Assembly: GCA_945892775.1 (NCBI GenBank)
Contig: CAMDDP010000015.1
Location: 1 to 58,898, forward strand
Source: Chitinophaga pinensis
GTDB taxonomy: Bacteria; Bacteroidota; Bacteroidia; Chitinophagales; UBA10324
Length of the DNA: 58,898 bases
Direction: 5' to 3'
In this document: in pieces, positions 1 through 8,719 of the stretch
Layout: the number at the start of each line of letters is the position of its first letter
Numbering within the stretch: the first letter of the stretch is position 1
Program-made: the position numbers and the translations under genes
Notes under the pieces: generated by a model
Told to the model about the DNA's origin: nothing
What the model saw: the letters and a program-made list of their open reading frames with translations, nothing else
The model's database searches: none

Positions 1-3000
1 TTTTCGGTTTGCTTGAGCGCGCATTTGTTCGGGTGGTGCTGTATGTAGCCGATGATGCGTGTGAATGTTTCGGTCTGGTAAAATGCGGAGTCCTGGTTTT
101 CGAGGAAGAAACATTTTACGATGCCGCGGCGCTGCACAATTTTTTCGAAGCCGAGTTGCTTCGCCAGTTTGCGCAACCGGATGCCATCAAATAATTCTTC
201 GACCTGCAAGGGCACAGGACCAAAGCGGTCGGTGAGGCGCTGGCGGTATTTTTCAATGGCTGCTTCGTCGCCGAGTTCGTCGAGCTCGCGGTATAGAATG
301 AGGCGCTCTGCCACGCTGCTCACATATTCATCTGGTATGTGCATCTCCACATCGGTGTCAATGGTGCAGTCGCGCACAAAATTTTCTTCGCGCGTGATTT
401 CGTCTTTGAACAAATCTTTGAAATCGGTTTCTTTCAGTTCGCGGATGGCTTCGTCGAGAATTTTGTGATAAGTATCGTAACCGATTTCGGAAATAAATCC
501 GCTTTGCTCACCGCCGAGAATATCGCCGGCACCTCGTATATCCATGTCGCGCATTGCCACCTGAAAACCGCCGCCGAGTTCGCTGAACTCTTCAATGGTG
601 GTGAGCCGCTTGCGCGCTTCCTGTGTGAGTGTGCTGAGCGGCGGCGTGATGAGATAACAAAATGCTTTGCGGTTGCTGCGACCCACGCGACCGCGCAACT
701 GGTGCAAATCACTAAGACCGAAATTCTGCGCATCGTGAATGATGATGGTGTTGGCATTCGGAATATCGAGACCCGACTCTACAATGTTGGTGCTCATGAG
801 CACATCGTAACGGCGCTCGATAAAACCGAGCATCACTTCTTCGAGTTGATGACCTTCCATCTGACCATGAGCCATTGCCACATCCACATCGGGACAAATT
901 TCTTTTATCTTGAGTGTGAGTTCGGCAATGTCTTTCACGCGATTGTGCACGAAAAAAACCTGTCCGCCGCGATATACTTCGTATTGAATAATTTCTTTCA
1001 GTTGTTCGGGGTCGAACGGCATAAGTTCGGTTTCGATGGGCTGACGATTAGGAGGCGGTGTATTGATGATGCTTAAATCGCGCGCGCCCATGAGCGAGAA
1101 CTGCATGGTTCGCGGAATGGGAGTGGCGGTGAGTGTGAGCGTATCAACATTGGCGCGGAACTGCCGCAGTTTTTCTTTGGTGGTGACTCCGAATTTTTGT
1201 TCTTCATCGACAATAAGTAAACCGAGGTCTTTGAATTTTACTTTACTGCTCGTGATGGCGTGTGTGCCAATGAGGATATCAATTTTCCCATTTTCTAATT
1301 TCTGTAAAGTTTCTCTTTGCTCCTTTGCCGATTTAAAGCGGTTGATGTAATCAACTGTTACAGGAAATTCTTTCAGCCGCTCGCTGAAAGTTTTGTAGTG
1401 CTGCAATGCGAGAATAGTGGTGGGCACCAGCACACCAACTTGCTTTCCATCAATCACCGCTTTGAATGCGGCACGAATAGCAACTTCAGTTTTTCCGAAA
1501 CCAACATCGCCGCACACGAGGCGGTCCATTGGTGTTTGGTTTTGCATGTCGCGCTTTACATCGTTAATGGCTTTTAACTGGTCGGGTGTGTCTTCATAAA
1601 TGAAACTTGCTTCGAGTTCATTCTGCATGTAATTATCTGCGCTGTATGCGAAGCCCTTACTCGCTTTTCGTTTTGCATAGAGCTGAATCAAATCTTTTGC
1701 AATGTCTTTTACTTTGGTTTTTGTTTTTCGCTTGAGCGCTTCCCACGCATCGCTGCCGAGTTTGTTGATTCGTGGCGGAGTTCCTTCCTTGCCAACGAAC
1801 TTCGAAATTTTGTGAAGCGAGTTTATGCTCACATACAACAAATCGTTGTCGCGATAAATAATTCGCACGGCTTCCTGCACTTGTCCGTTCACATCAATTT
1901 TTTCAAGACCACTGTAAGTGCCCACTCCGTGGTCAATGTGCGTGACGAAATCTCCTGGTTTTAATTCGCGCAGCAGTTTGAGTGAAATTGCTTTGCTGGA
2001 AGAAAATCCCTGCTTGAGTTGATAACGATGATAGCGCTCGAAGATCTGATGGTCGGTATAACAGGCGAATTTTAATTCGCGGTCAATGAATCCTTCGTGA
2101 ATGGAAATGTAAATCGGAACGAATGGAACATCAGCTTTCAAATCGTGAAAGATGTGTTCGAAGCGCTCGATCTGTTTTTGATTGTCGGAGAAAAGAAGCA
2201 GCTGATATTTTTCTTCGTGCTCTTTTTTCCAGGTTGAAATGAGCAGGTTGAAATTTTTATTGAAGGAAGGTTGCGGTGCGAAATCGAATTTGATTTCATC
2301 TTCTGTTCGGAAATAAAATTGTTTGCCAAACTCAATGATCGAAAATTTTTTCAGGTCGGAAAGAAATGCTTCGGAGTTTTCGAAACTTGCTTCAGGTGGA
2401 TTTTTCAGGTAAGTATTTTCTTCATCCTTATTCAATCCGAGTTTTTGTAATTGCTCCAACAAATCAGTTGCAAACTCCCAGCACTCTTTCAGCTTATCAG
2501 AAATGAACCGCACATCTTTTGCCCACACAATGGTATCGGCAGAAATAAAATCGAATAGCGAAGTTTTTTCTTCCAACCCGAATTGTGTTTGAATATTCGG
2601 AACAATAGTGACTTGCGAAATTTTCCGTTGTGACAATTGTGTAACAGGGTCGAATAAACGAATGCTCTCCACATCACTCCCGAATAATTCGAAGCGATAT
2701 GGCAAATCATTTCCGAACGAAAACACATCCACAATTCCACCGCGGATACTGAACTGCCCCGGCTCGTACACAAAATCAACGCGGTCGAAACCATAATTCA
2801 CCAGCACATCGGTTACAAAATCAATATCGAGTTTCTCGTTGATGCGAATAAGAAGCGTGCTTTTTTTCAGTGCACTTGTGTTCACCACTTTTTCGAACAG
2901 TGCTTCAGGATAAGTGACAATGATTTCATTTTTTGTCGGACTGTTTAGTACGCGGTTCAATACTTCGGTGCGCAGTTGAATGTTGTGCGAGTTGAGTTCC

Positions 3001-3287
3001 TGCAGTCTCGCAGGTTTCTTGAATGAATCAGGAAAAAATAAAATTTCTTTTTTCTCAATCAGATTCTGCAAATCATTCTGAAAGTAAGCTGCCTCTTCTT
3101 TGTCGTTGAATATGAAAATGGCAGGTTTATTCAGTTGTTTGAAAACTCCTGCGGCAATAAAGGCATGAGATGAGCCCACCAATCCCTGCAAGTGCAGGGT
3201 TGTTTGCGTTTGCGGTTTTAGTTTTTCAGCAATGTGCTGAACCTTTGGGTGTAAGTTGTAGGCATCCTGAACTGCCTGCAAATTCAT
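1..3287 (-). CDS. mfd: Transcription-repair coupling factor Mfd (3' end beyond window)
   Basis: Mfd is an ATP-driven DNA translocase that pushes stalled RNA polymerase off damaged templates and recruits UvrA. The frame reads from an ATG at 3287 off the left edge, so about 1,095 residues are visible. The family is usually 1,100-1,150 long, so only the last few dozen residues are missing. The N-terminal UvrB-like part begins MNLQAVQDAYNL. The helicase core has a Walker A motif GDVGFGKTE (residues 593-601, Lys599) and a DEEQ box (694-697). The last visible residues, around RIIGYIQHHPNK, fit the C-terminal TRCF domain. It is last in a minus-strand run after the oppC-like permease, 55 bases away. 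A weak -7 match (TATTATTG) lies just before the start. Its GC-rich codons (GCG, CGC) stand out from most neighbours. Confidence 0.97.
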   Translation of the reverse strand, partial: MNLQAVQDAYNLHPKVQHIAEKLKPQTQTTLHLQGLVGSSHAFIAAGVFKQLNKPAIFIFNDKEEAAYFQNDLQNLIEKKEILFFPDSFKKPARLQELNSHNIQLRTEVLNRVLNSPTKNEIIVTYPEALFEKVVNTSALKKSTLLIRINEKLDIDFVTDVLVNYGFDRVDFVYEPGQFSIRGGIVDVFSFGNDLPYRFELFGSDVESIRLFDPVTQLSQRKISQVTIVPNIQTQFGLEEKTSLFDFISADTIVWAKDVRFISDKLKECWEFATDLLEQLQKLGLNKDEENTYLKNPPEASFENSEAFLSDLKKFSIIEFGKQFYFRTEDEIKFDFAPQPSFNKNFNLLISTWKKEHEEKYQLLLFSDNQKQIERFEHIFHDLKADVPFVPIYISIHEGFIDRELKFACYTDHQIFERYHRYQLKQGFSSSKAISLKLLRELKPGDFVTHIDHGVGTYSGLEKIDVNGQVQEAVRIIYRDNDLLYVSINSLHKISKFVGKEGTPPRINKLGSDAWEALKRKTKTKVKDIAKDLIQLYAKRKASKGFAYSADNYMQNELEASFIYEDTPDQLKAINDVKRDMQNQTPMDRLVCGDVGFGKTEVAIRAAFKAVIDGKQVGVLVPTTILALQHYKTFSERLKEFPVTVDYINRFKSAKEQRETLQKLENGKIDILIGTHAITSSKVKFKDLGLLIVDEEQKFGVTTKEKLRQFRANVDTLTLTATPIPRTMQFSLMGARDLSIINTPPPNRQPIETELMPFDPEQLKEIIQYEVYRGGQVFFVHNRVKDIAELTLKIKEICPDVDVAMAHGQMEGHQLEEVMLGFIERRYDVLMSTNIVESGLDIPNANTIIIHDAQNFGLSDLHQLRGRVGRSNRKAFCYLITPPLSTLTQEARKRLTTIEEFSELGGGFQVAMRDMDIRGAGDILGGEQSGFISEIGYDTYHKILDEAIRELKETDFKDLFKDEITREENFVRDCTIDTDVEMHIPDEYVSSVAERLILYRELDELGDEAAIEKYRQRLTDRFGPVPLQVEELFDGIRLRKLAKQLGFEKIVQRRGIVKCFFLENQDSAFYQTETFTRIIGYIQHHPNKCALKQTE

Positions 3288-3342
3288 AGGGGGCAATAAT
3301 ACAATTTCAGAATCTTAAAAATGAAAATGATGATGAAAGAAT

Positions 3343-4563
3343 TTATTTCATCTGCGTTCGCACATCTAATGCATCACGCAGTCCGTTTCCCAAAAGATTA
3401 AACGCAAGTACCAGAATCATTATGGCAACTCCGGGAATAATTGCCATTGAAGGATTTCCTGAAACAATGAATCCATAATTATCGCGAATCATGCTGCCCC
3501 AGCTTGGTGTGGGTGCTTGTACTCCTATTCCGAGAAAACTTAAACCTGCTTCAACGAGAATTGCGGTTGCGAAATTAGATGCCGCCATCACCATCACCGG
3601 TCCGATTACATTCGGAATAATATGACGGAGAATAATCCGCACATGACTATAACCCATGCTGCGTGCGGCTTCAATGTAATCGAGTTCACGCAAGCTCATT
3701 ACCTGTCCGCGAATCACTCGTGCTGTTCCAACCCACATGGTTAACCCCACAGCAAAAAATATTTGCCAGAAACCTTTCCCCAAAGCAATGGTGATGGCGA
3801 ATACCAGAAGCAAAGTTGGTATTGCCCAAATCACATTAATGAGCCACGAAATAATTTCATCTGTTACACCTCTGAAATATCCGGCAACAGAGCCAAGCAG
3901 AATCCCAATAAACAACGAAATAAAAACAGCAATGCCCCCGACACTCAGCGAAACTCTTGTTCCTATTAACAAGCGACTGAGAATATCGCGACCATAAGTA
4001 TCAGTACCGAGCCAGTAAGTGCGGTGAATGAAATTTTCTTTTTCTACCTGCTGTTGTAATTCAGAAAGTGAAATTTTTTGTTGTTCGTTTTTGAAATTTT
4101 TAAAAACGACTTGCTGGTTTTCAATTTGAGCAGAAGTATCACTCAATGAATTTGCATAAGCAACATCAGCCAGATTGAAAGTAAGAATTTCGGGGTCAAG
4201 ACCTTCGCCCTGGAAAGATTTTACTGTTACATATTTCCCCTCGATGTGATGTTCGAGGATAGGAATCATCCGATAATTATTTTCAGTTCCAATGAAATAT
4301 TTTCCGATAAACGATTCTGAAATTTCTTCCCTGTCTTTTTTTACTTTCAAAAACTCAATTGAGAATCCTGGGTGCTGCAAGGCAAGTTCAGGAATCATTT
4401 CGTTTGCATTCGGAGAATTATCAGTAGAAAAAATATAAGCGAATGCCGATATAAAAATTGCCAGAGCAATCAGAAATAAACCAACCATCGCAGGTTTGCT
4501 CTTCTTCAGTCTGCGCCAGGCAAGTGAGGCAGGAGTTTCAGACGATTTCTTTTTTTCTGTCAT
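3343..4563 (-). CDS. Oligopeptide/dipeptide ABC transporter permease, OppC/DppC type, with large periplasmic insert
   Basis: An inner-membrane permease half of a peptide-type ABC importer. The first membrane segment is at about residues 25-45. The family signature WLGTDTYGRD is at 184-193, followed by the BPD_transp_1 membrane domain. The cytoplasmic EAA loop (EAARSMGYSHVRIILRH, 298-314) is the docking site for the ATPase. At 406 residues it is about 100 longer than usual OppC. The extra length is a hydrophilic stretch, about residues 48-180, between the first membrane helix and the signature, so it should face the periplasm. Its start overlaps the stop of the 86-residue gene upstream by four bases (ATGA). 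No OppB, binding protein or ATPase adjoins it. A second permease pair lies at 37424-39594. Confidence 0.9.
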   Translation of the reverse strand: MTEKKKSSETPASLAWRRLKKSKPAMVGLFLIALAIFISAFAYIFSTDNSPNANEMIPELALQHPGFSIEFLKVKKDREEISESFIGKYFIGTENNYRMIPILEHHIEGKYVTVKSFQGEGLDPEILTFNLADVAYANSLSDTSAQIENQQVVFKNFKNEQQKISLSELQQQVEKENFIHRTYWLGTDTYGRDILSRLLIGTRVSLSVGGIAVFISLFIGILLGSVAGYFRGVTDEIISWLINVIWAIPTLLLVFAITIALGKGFWQIFFAVGLTMWVGTARVIRGQVMSLRELDYIEAARSMGYSHVRIILRHIIPNVIGPVMVMAASNFATAILVEAGLSFLGIGVQAPTPSWGSMIRDNYGFIVSGNPSMAIIPGVAIMILVLAFNLLGNGLRDALDVRTQMK

Positions 4564-4820
4564 CGGCTATTGTGTTCGAGCAACCCATTTTTAGTAGCAA
4601 CATAACTCGCGGATTTGATGCGCACGAAATCAGGTGCCTCCAATTTCAAATAATCTTTTTCGTCATCGTCAAATACTAATTGCTGAATAAAATCCTTCTT
4701 CAATAATTCAATCAGCGAATCATTTAATTTTTCTTCATCGCAACCAATGACCTGAAGCAACTGCTGAAATGAGCAGAGGAAATACACTTCATCCATAATC
4801 TGAAATTCGAGATCGTTCAT
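4560..4820 (-). CDS. Conserved-looking small protein of unknown function, possibly winged-helix
   Basis: An 86-residue acidic, soluble protein. I do not recognise a named family. The first ~45 residues look like three short helices (DEVYFLCSFQQLLQVIG, then EEKLNDSLIELLKKDFI). A strand-rich, charged stretch follows (VFDDDEKDYLKLE) and the tail reads SYVATKNGLLEHN. That helix-helix-helix-wing order resembles a small winged helix-turn-helix fold, which is inference only. It starts five bases after the glycosyltransferase stop and its own stop overlaps the permease start by four bases, so it is probably translated with both. The context could mean a regulator or accessory factor for the operon, but nothing in the sequence proves it. 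Confidence 0.7.
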   Translation of the reverse strand: MNDLEFQIMDEVYFLCSFQQLLQVIGCDEEKLNDSLIELLKKDFIQQLVFDDDEKDYLKLEAPDFVRIKSASYVATKNGLLEHNSR

Positions 4821-4825
4821 TGTAG

Positions 4826-5959
4826 TTACTTGTTTGTTCGGCCTTTCCAGTTGTAAGTCTTTATCTGGCTTAAAACTCCGGCAATTAAAACATAAGTGAT
4901 ATGAAAAATTTGTGCTGGTAAAAATATCAGTAGTAATTTTTTTCTACCAAAAAAGTTGGCAACATTAAAAAGGAAGGCTGCATCTATTAAGCTTTTTGTA
5001 ATAATCATGAACAGAAAAACTAAAAAGAAGATGGGTTGAACAAATGCCATTATTCCAATAACTATGACCGAACAATAAAAAAGAAATATTACAGCCAACG
5101 AAGAAGTAATCCTAAAATCAGAATAATATTTTGATTTAGAGCCCCAGCGAATTCGTTGTTGTAAAAATTCGTTCCATGATGAAGATGCAAAAGTTCGCAC
5201 CGTTGCATCAATTGATTTTAAATAAGAAACAGTAGCGGGATTGTGCTTGAATGCTTTCATCATTAAAAACATATCGTCGCCACTTGGAATTTTTTCGTTG
5301 TCGGTAAATCCGCCAAGTTGATAAAAAAGTTCGCGTGTGTAGGCAAGGTTAGCGCCATTGCAAAGCGCAGGCATTTTCCAGTACAAACTTCCGCAAGCAA
5401 TTCCTGTAAAACCAAAAAAATCAAGTGACTGCATACGCTGGAATAAATTCGTCTCATTGTGATAAGTCACTGGTCCGAGAATAAATTGTTTATGATTTAA
5501 CTCGTGTTCTGCAACCATATTCGTAATCCAGCCATTATCCATTCGACAATCAGCATCAGTTGTAATAATCAAAGTTGCAGAAGTATTTGCAATTGCGATT
5601 TCAATAGATTTTTTCTTTGAAGAATTTTCCTGAGAAGAAACAATGTCCTTCATCTGCAAAACTTTCAATCTTGAATCTTCAAAAGACTTTAAAATTTCAA
5701 AAGTTTTATCGGAAGAAAAATCATCCACCACAATCAACTCCACTAACTCCGAAGGATAATTCTGTTTTAAAATATCAGTCACGCAATGAAGAATATTTTC
5801 ATCTTCATTTCTGGCAGCAACAATAACAGCAACTTTTGTTTTGGGAGTAAAGGGACTAAAGGAAAAATCTTTTGTTGCAATCCAACCACTGAAATATAAA
5901 AGCATCAACACCAGATAAAAACAGAAGAATAAGGCGCAGATAAAAAGCAACGCAATCAT
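4826..5959 (-). CDS. Membrane-bound family 2 glycosyltransferase
   Basis: Transfers a sugar from a nucleotide donor, probably at the cytoplasmic face of the inner membrane. One membrane helix opens the protein (residues 1-26). The GT-A domain follows, with VAVIVAARNE (43-52), VVDDFSS (77-83), the metal-binding DAD motif (135-137), a GDD (227-229) and a QxxRW motif (QQRIRW, 267-272) typical of processive or polyisoprenoid-linked GT2 enzymes. Two or three membrane helices close it (about 288-308, 310-330, 342-363). The length of 377 is normal for this type. It overlaps the hydrolase upstream by four bases (ATGA). The acceptor cannot be read from the sequence; cell-surface glycan or glycolipid synthesis is likely. 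Confidence 0.9.
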   Translation of the reverse strand: MIALLFICALFFCFYLVLMLLYFSGWIATKDFSFSPFTPKTKVAVIVAARNEDENILHCVTDILKQNYPSELVELIVVDDFSSDKTFEILKSFEDSRLKVLQMKDIVSSQENSSKKKSIEIAIANTSATLIITTDADCRMDNGWITNMVAEHELNHKQFILGPVTYHNETNLFQRMQSLDFFGFTGIACGSLYWKMPALCNGANLAYTRELFYQLGGFTDNEKIPSGDDMFLMMKAFKHNPATVSYLKSIDATVRTFASSSWNEFLQQRIRWGSKSKYYSDFRITSSLAVIFLFYCSVIVIGIMAFVQPIFFLVFLFMIITKSLIDAAFLFNVANFFGRKKLLLIFLPAQIFHITYVLIAGVLSQIKTYNWKGRTNK

Positions 5960-6771
5960 TTGTTCAGCGCTTTTAAGAGTTCATCATTCAAATATTCTTT
6001 CACAAGATGATGACCTTTTGGAAGAATAACGAGTTGTGTGTTATTTAATCCCCTCACAAATCGTTTTCCGAATACCGGTCTTATCACTTTATCAAATTCG
6101 CCGAAAAATAAATAGGAATGAATTTTATTTTCATTCAATAATTGTCGTGCAGTTTTTACACCGGTATCAAAATCTTTTATGCAGTACCACACATCAAACG
6201 AGAATTGTCGTTTTTCTTCCGTGGATAGTTGTGCCACTAGAAAACTTTCAAGAGATAGAGGGATGAATTTGAGCCACGCAAAAAAGCGTACAAAAGCAAA
6301 ATATTTTTCAGGATGCTTCACCAGGTTTAAAAATAATTTTCGTCCCCAGGCTGAATAAATGGAAATATTGTACAAAATATTTTTTCGCAATCCATCCGGT
6401 GCAATTAAAAACACTTCATCAATCAATTCAGGTAACTCTTTCAATGCACCAATCACCATTTTCCCCCCCAAACTAAATCCCATGAGTGAAAATCTTTTTC
6501 TATCAAATCGTTTCAAAAAAAGTGAAATAATATTCTTCAAATCATCCTTCAAAAAAAATGGATCCTCCCATTTAGTCAGACCATGAAGAGGTAGGTCAAT
6601 AGAAACTAAAGTGTATTTATTTCCTAATGCTGCTTCTAAAACTGAAAAGCTAAAGGCTGTTTCGCCAAAGCCATGAAAACAAAAAAGCAATTTCTCGCCC
6701 CTGCCGAATAAGATATAATGAATCTTATGCGCATTAAAAGAAAGGTATTGATTTTCTGATTGCTCAATCAT
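5956..6771 (-). CDS. Alpha/beta-fold hydrolase
   Basis: A soluble serine hydrolase of 271 residues with a complete catalytic set. It has an oxyanion-hole motif HGFGE (33-37), a nucleophile elbow GFSLGG (Ser100), a likely acid Asp227 (GEFDKV) and a His at 254-255 (GHHLV). The substrate is unknown; such proteins include esterases, lipases and C-C hydrolases. It is the first gene of the minus-strand run that continues with the glycosyltransferase, which may hint at lipid or glycolipid metabolism. A perfect 10+1+10 inverted repeat covers its start codon (see 6759-6779). No signal peptide is visible. Confidence 0.85.
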   Translation of the reverse strand: MIEQSENQYLSFNAHKIHYILFGRGEKLLFCFHGFGETAFSFSVLEAALGNKYTLVSIDLPLHGLTKWEDPFFLKDDLKNIISLFLKRFDRKRFSLMGFSLGGKMVIGALKELPELIDEVFLIAPDGLRKNILYNISIYSAWGRKLFLNLVKHPEKYFAFVRFFAWLKFIPLSLESFLVAQLSTEEKRQFSFDVWYCIKDFDTGVKTARQLLNENKIHSYLFFGEFDKVIRPVFGKRFVRGLNNTQLVILPKGHHLVKEYLNDELLKALNK

Positions 6772-6779
6772 TGAGCAAT
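6759..6779. repeat. Perfect inverted repeat over the hydrolase start codon
   Basis: Arms ATTGCTCAAT (6759-6768) and ATTGAGCAAT (6770-6779) are exact reverse complements around a single central base. The hydrolase start codon occupies 6769-6771, so one arm encodes its residues 2-4 and the other lies just upstream. As DNA it could be an operator for a dimeric repressor in the divergent promoter region with the oxidoreductase gene. As RNA a one-base loop cannot close, so only a shortened hairpin would be possible. The role is inferred. Confidence 0.6.
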
Positions 6780-6879
6780 GTTAAGCACGGATTGATAAAC
6801 CATGTATTTTATCACAATTGAATATTTCGTAAAGAATTATTCAGTTACACAATTATTTTAGCACCCAAATAAAAATTCT

Positions 6880-7899
6880 ATGATTCGATTTGGCATTATT
6901 GGTTGTGGCTATATTGGCAATCGACATGCAAAACATATTGCGGAAAACTCTGAGTCTGAATTGGTAGCTGCTTTTGATTTAAAACCAGATAGAAAAATAG
7001 AGTTAGAAAAAAAATACCAATTAGAATCCACCGATTCTTTAGCTGGTTTAATAAAACGAAATGACATTGATTTAATTTGTATTTGTACCCCAAATGGGAA
7101 CCATTTTCAATCGGCTCTTGCTGTTTTGGAGGCAGGAAAAAATGTATTAATAGAAAAACCAATGGCGCTGCATAAAAACGATGCAGAAAAATTAATTTAC
7201 ACTGGACTAAAACACAATAAGCAGATTTTTGTAGTGAAACAAAACCGTTTCAATCCACCAGTACAACATTTAAAAAAGTTAATGGAAGATGGCCGTTTAG
7301 GTAAAATATATTTCGTTGTGGTCAATTGCTATTGGAACCGCAATAAAGAATATTATAAAAAGAGTGATTGGAAAGGCAAGCGGTTAGAAGATGGTGGAAC
7401 ACTATTTACTCAATTTTCTCATTTTGTTGATATTGCCTATTACTTGTTTGGTGATGTTGACATGGAAAGTATAGGTGGCGTAATGAAAAATGCTTGTCAC
7501 GATGACTTAATTGAATTTGAAGATACCGGAGCTTTTACATTTAAATTCAAAACGGGCGCGTTGGGAAGTTTGAATTATACTACCTCAAGTTATGAGCAAA
7601 ATATGGAAGGTTCTATAACTGTATTTGCTGAAAATGCATCGATAAAAATTGGCGGTCAGTATCTCAATACTTTGGAATACCAAAAAACAAATGGCTTCGA
7701 CAATTTTGATCTGCCTGAATCAAAACCTGCGAACGATTATGGATTTTATCAAGGCAGTATGAGTAATCACGACAAAATTATTTCGAATGTTGTGGACGCT
7801 CTTTCAGGTAAAGGACAAATTATGACTAACGCAGTTGAAGGAATGAAGGTGGTGGAAATAATAGAGCGCATGTACGCTGTTGCAAAAGTGATTTCATAA
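6880..7899 (+). CDS. Gfo/Idh/MocA family oxidoreductase, WlbA/WbpB-like sugar-nucleotide 3-dehydrogenase
   Basis: An NAD-dependent sugar oxidoreductase of 339 residues. The Rossmann dinucleotide motif GIIGCGYIGNRH is at 5-16 and the conserved EKP motif at 92-94 (LIEKPMAL). The middle reads RFNPPVQHLKKLM and GGTLFTQFSHFVD, which resembles WlbA/WbpB enzymes that oxidise C3 of UDP-N-acetylglucosamine-type substrates; this subfamily call is less certain than the family. Its stop shares one base with the start of the LpxA-like acyltransferase (TAATG), so the two are almost certainly co-translated. An aminotransferase, the usual next enzyme after C3 oxidation, is not adjacent. Confidence 0.88.
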   Translation: MIRFGIIGCGYIGNRHAKHIAENSESELVAAFDLKPDRKIELEKKYQLESTDSLAGLIKRNDIDLICICTPNGNHFQSALAVLEAGKNVLIEKPMALHKNDAEKLIYTGLKHNKQIFVVKQNRFNPPVQHLKKLMEDGRLGKIYFVVVNCYWNRNKEYYKKSDWKGKRLEDGGTLFTQFSHFVDIAYYLFGDVDMESIGGVMKNACHDDLIEFEDTGAFTFKFKTGALGSLNYTTSSYEQNMEGSITVFAENASIKIGGQYLNTLEYQKTNGFDNFDLPESKPANDYGFYQGSMSNHDKIISNVVDALSGKGQIMTNAVEGMKVVEIIERMYAVAKVIS

Positions 7900-8660
7900 T
7901 GAACACAAATAACATTCACCCTACTGCCATTATTGAAGGCAATATTGAACTCGGAAAAGGTAATACCATTGGTGCTTTCAGTATTCTAAAAGGCAACATA
8001 AAAATCGGCGATAATAATTTCATCGGCCCTCATTGCTATTTTCAAAACAATATTGAAATTGGAAACAATAATCGTTTCGAAGCATTTGTTGCAATTGGCG
8101 CCCTCGGAGAAATGGGCGCGAAGGGGGATATATTTGTTGAAGATGGAATAATAATTATAGGAGATGGAAACACCTTTCGTGAATATGTGAATGTGCATTC
8201 ACCTGTAAAGAGAAAAGATACTCGTATAGGAAACAAGTGTTACATCATGAATAAAGTTTACATCGCACACGATTGCCAGATTGGTGACGGTGTGATGATG
8301 AGCGCGCTCACAAAATTTGGTGGGGGAGTAACAGCTGGAAACAATGCAAATTTTGGAATGGGGGCTGCTGTGCATCAATGGACAGACATTGGAGAGAATG
8401 TAATGGTGGGAATGAATGCGGCAGTAAACAAACATGTTTCGCCTTTTGTAATTATTGCAGGTTCGCCTTGTCGAATTCTGCGTGTGAATAAAGTTGGATT
8501 AACGCGCCGCGGTTTTTCAGAACACGATGTTACCCTACTAAATGAAAGATATCCTGCACTTCTTGCAGGCGATACAAAACCGCATAACGAATTGGAAGAA
8601 AAAGTTGTTGCATTTATAGCAACACACGAAAAGCATTTAAATATATTTAAGAGTGAATAG
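7899..8660 (+). CDS. LpxA-like acyltransferase (left-handed beta-helix)
   Basis: The first ~190 of 253 residues are hexapeptide repeats (IEGNIELGKGNTIG, IKIGDNNFIG), which fold as a left-handed beta helix. Several parts match LpxA closely: FREYVNVH near 93-100, IAHDC with a His at 124 (E. coli LpxA uses His125), AVHQWTDIGENVMVG, and the C-terminal turn VGLTRRGFSEHDV. LpxA acylates the 3-position of UDP-GlcNAc as the first step of lipid A synthesis. In Bacteroidota the housekeeping lpxA usually sits with lpxD and lpxC/fabZ, so this copy next to a sugar oxidoreductase may be a second enzyme for a modified sugar. It shares one base with the upstream gene. Confidence 0.88.
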   Translation: MNTNNIHPTAIIEGNIELGKGNTIGAFSILKGNIKIGDNNFIGPHCYFQNNIEIGNNNRFEAFVAIGALGEMGAKGDIFVEDGIIIIGDGNTFREYVNVHSPVKRKDTRIGNKCYIMNKVYIAHDCQIGDGVMMSALTKFGGGVTAGNNANFGMGAAVHQWTDIGENVMVGMNAAVNKHVSPFVIIAGSPCRILRVNKVGLTRRGFSEHDVTLLNERYPALLAGDTKPHNELEEKVVAFIATHEKHLNIFKSE

Positions 8661-8719
8661 ATTTATTTAAAAGAATAAATCAACTTTATTTTCGTTATGG
8701 CATTTATACTTTCGGCTTA

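Noticed and set aside
339-1076. Plus-strand 245-residue open frame and other plus-strand frames across 1-3290
   Set aside because: They lie antisense to mfd, whose frame is clearly coding with helicase motifs; they are shadows created by its GC-rich codons.
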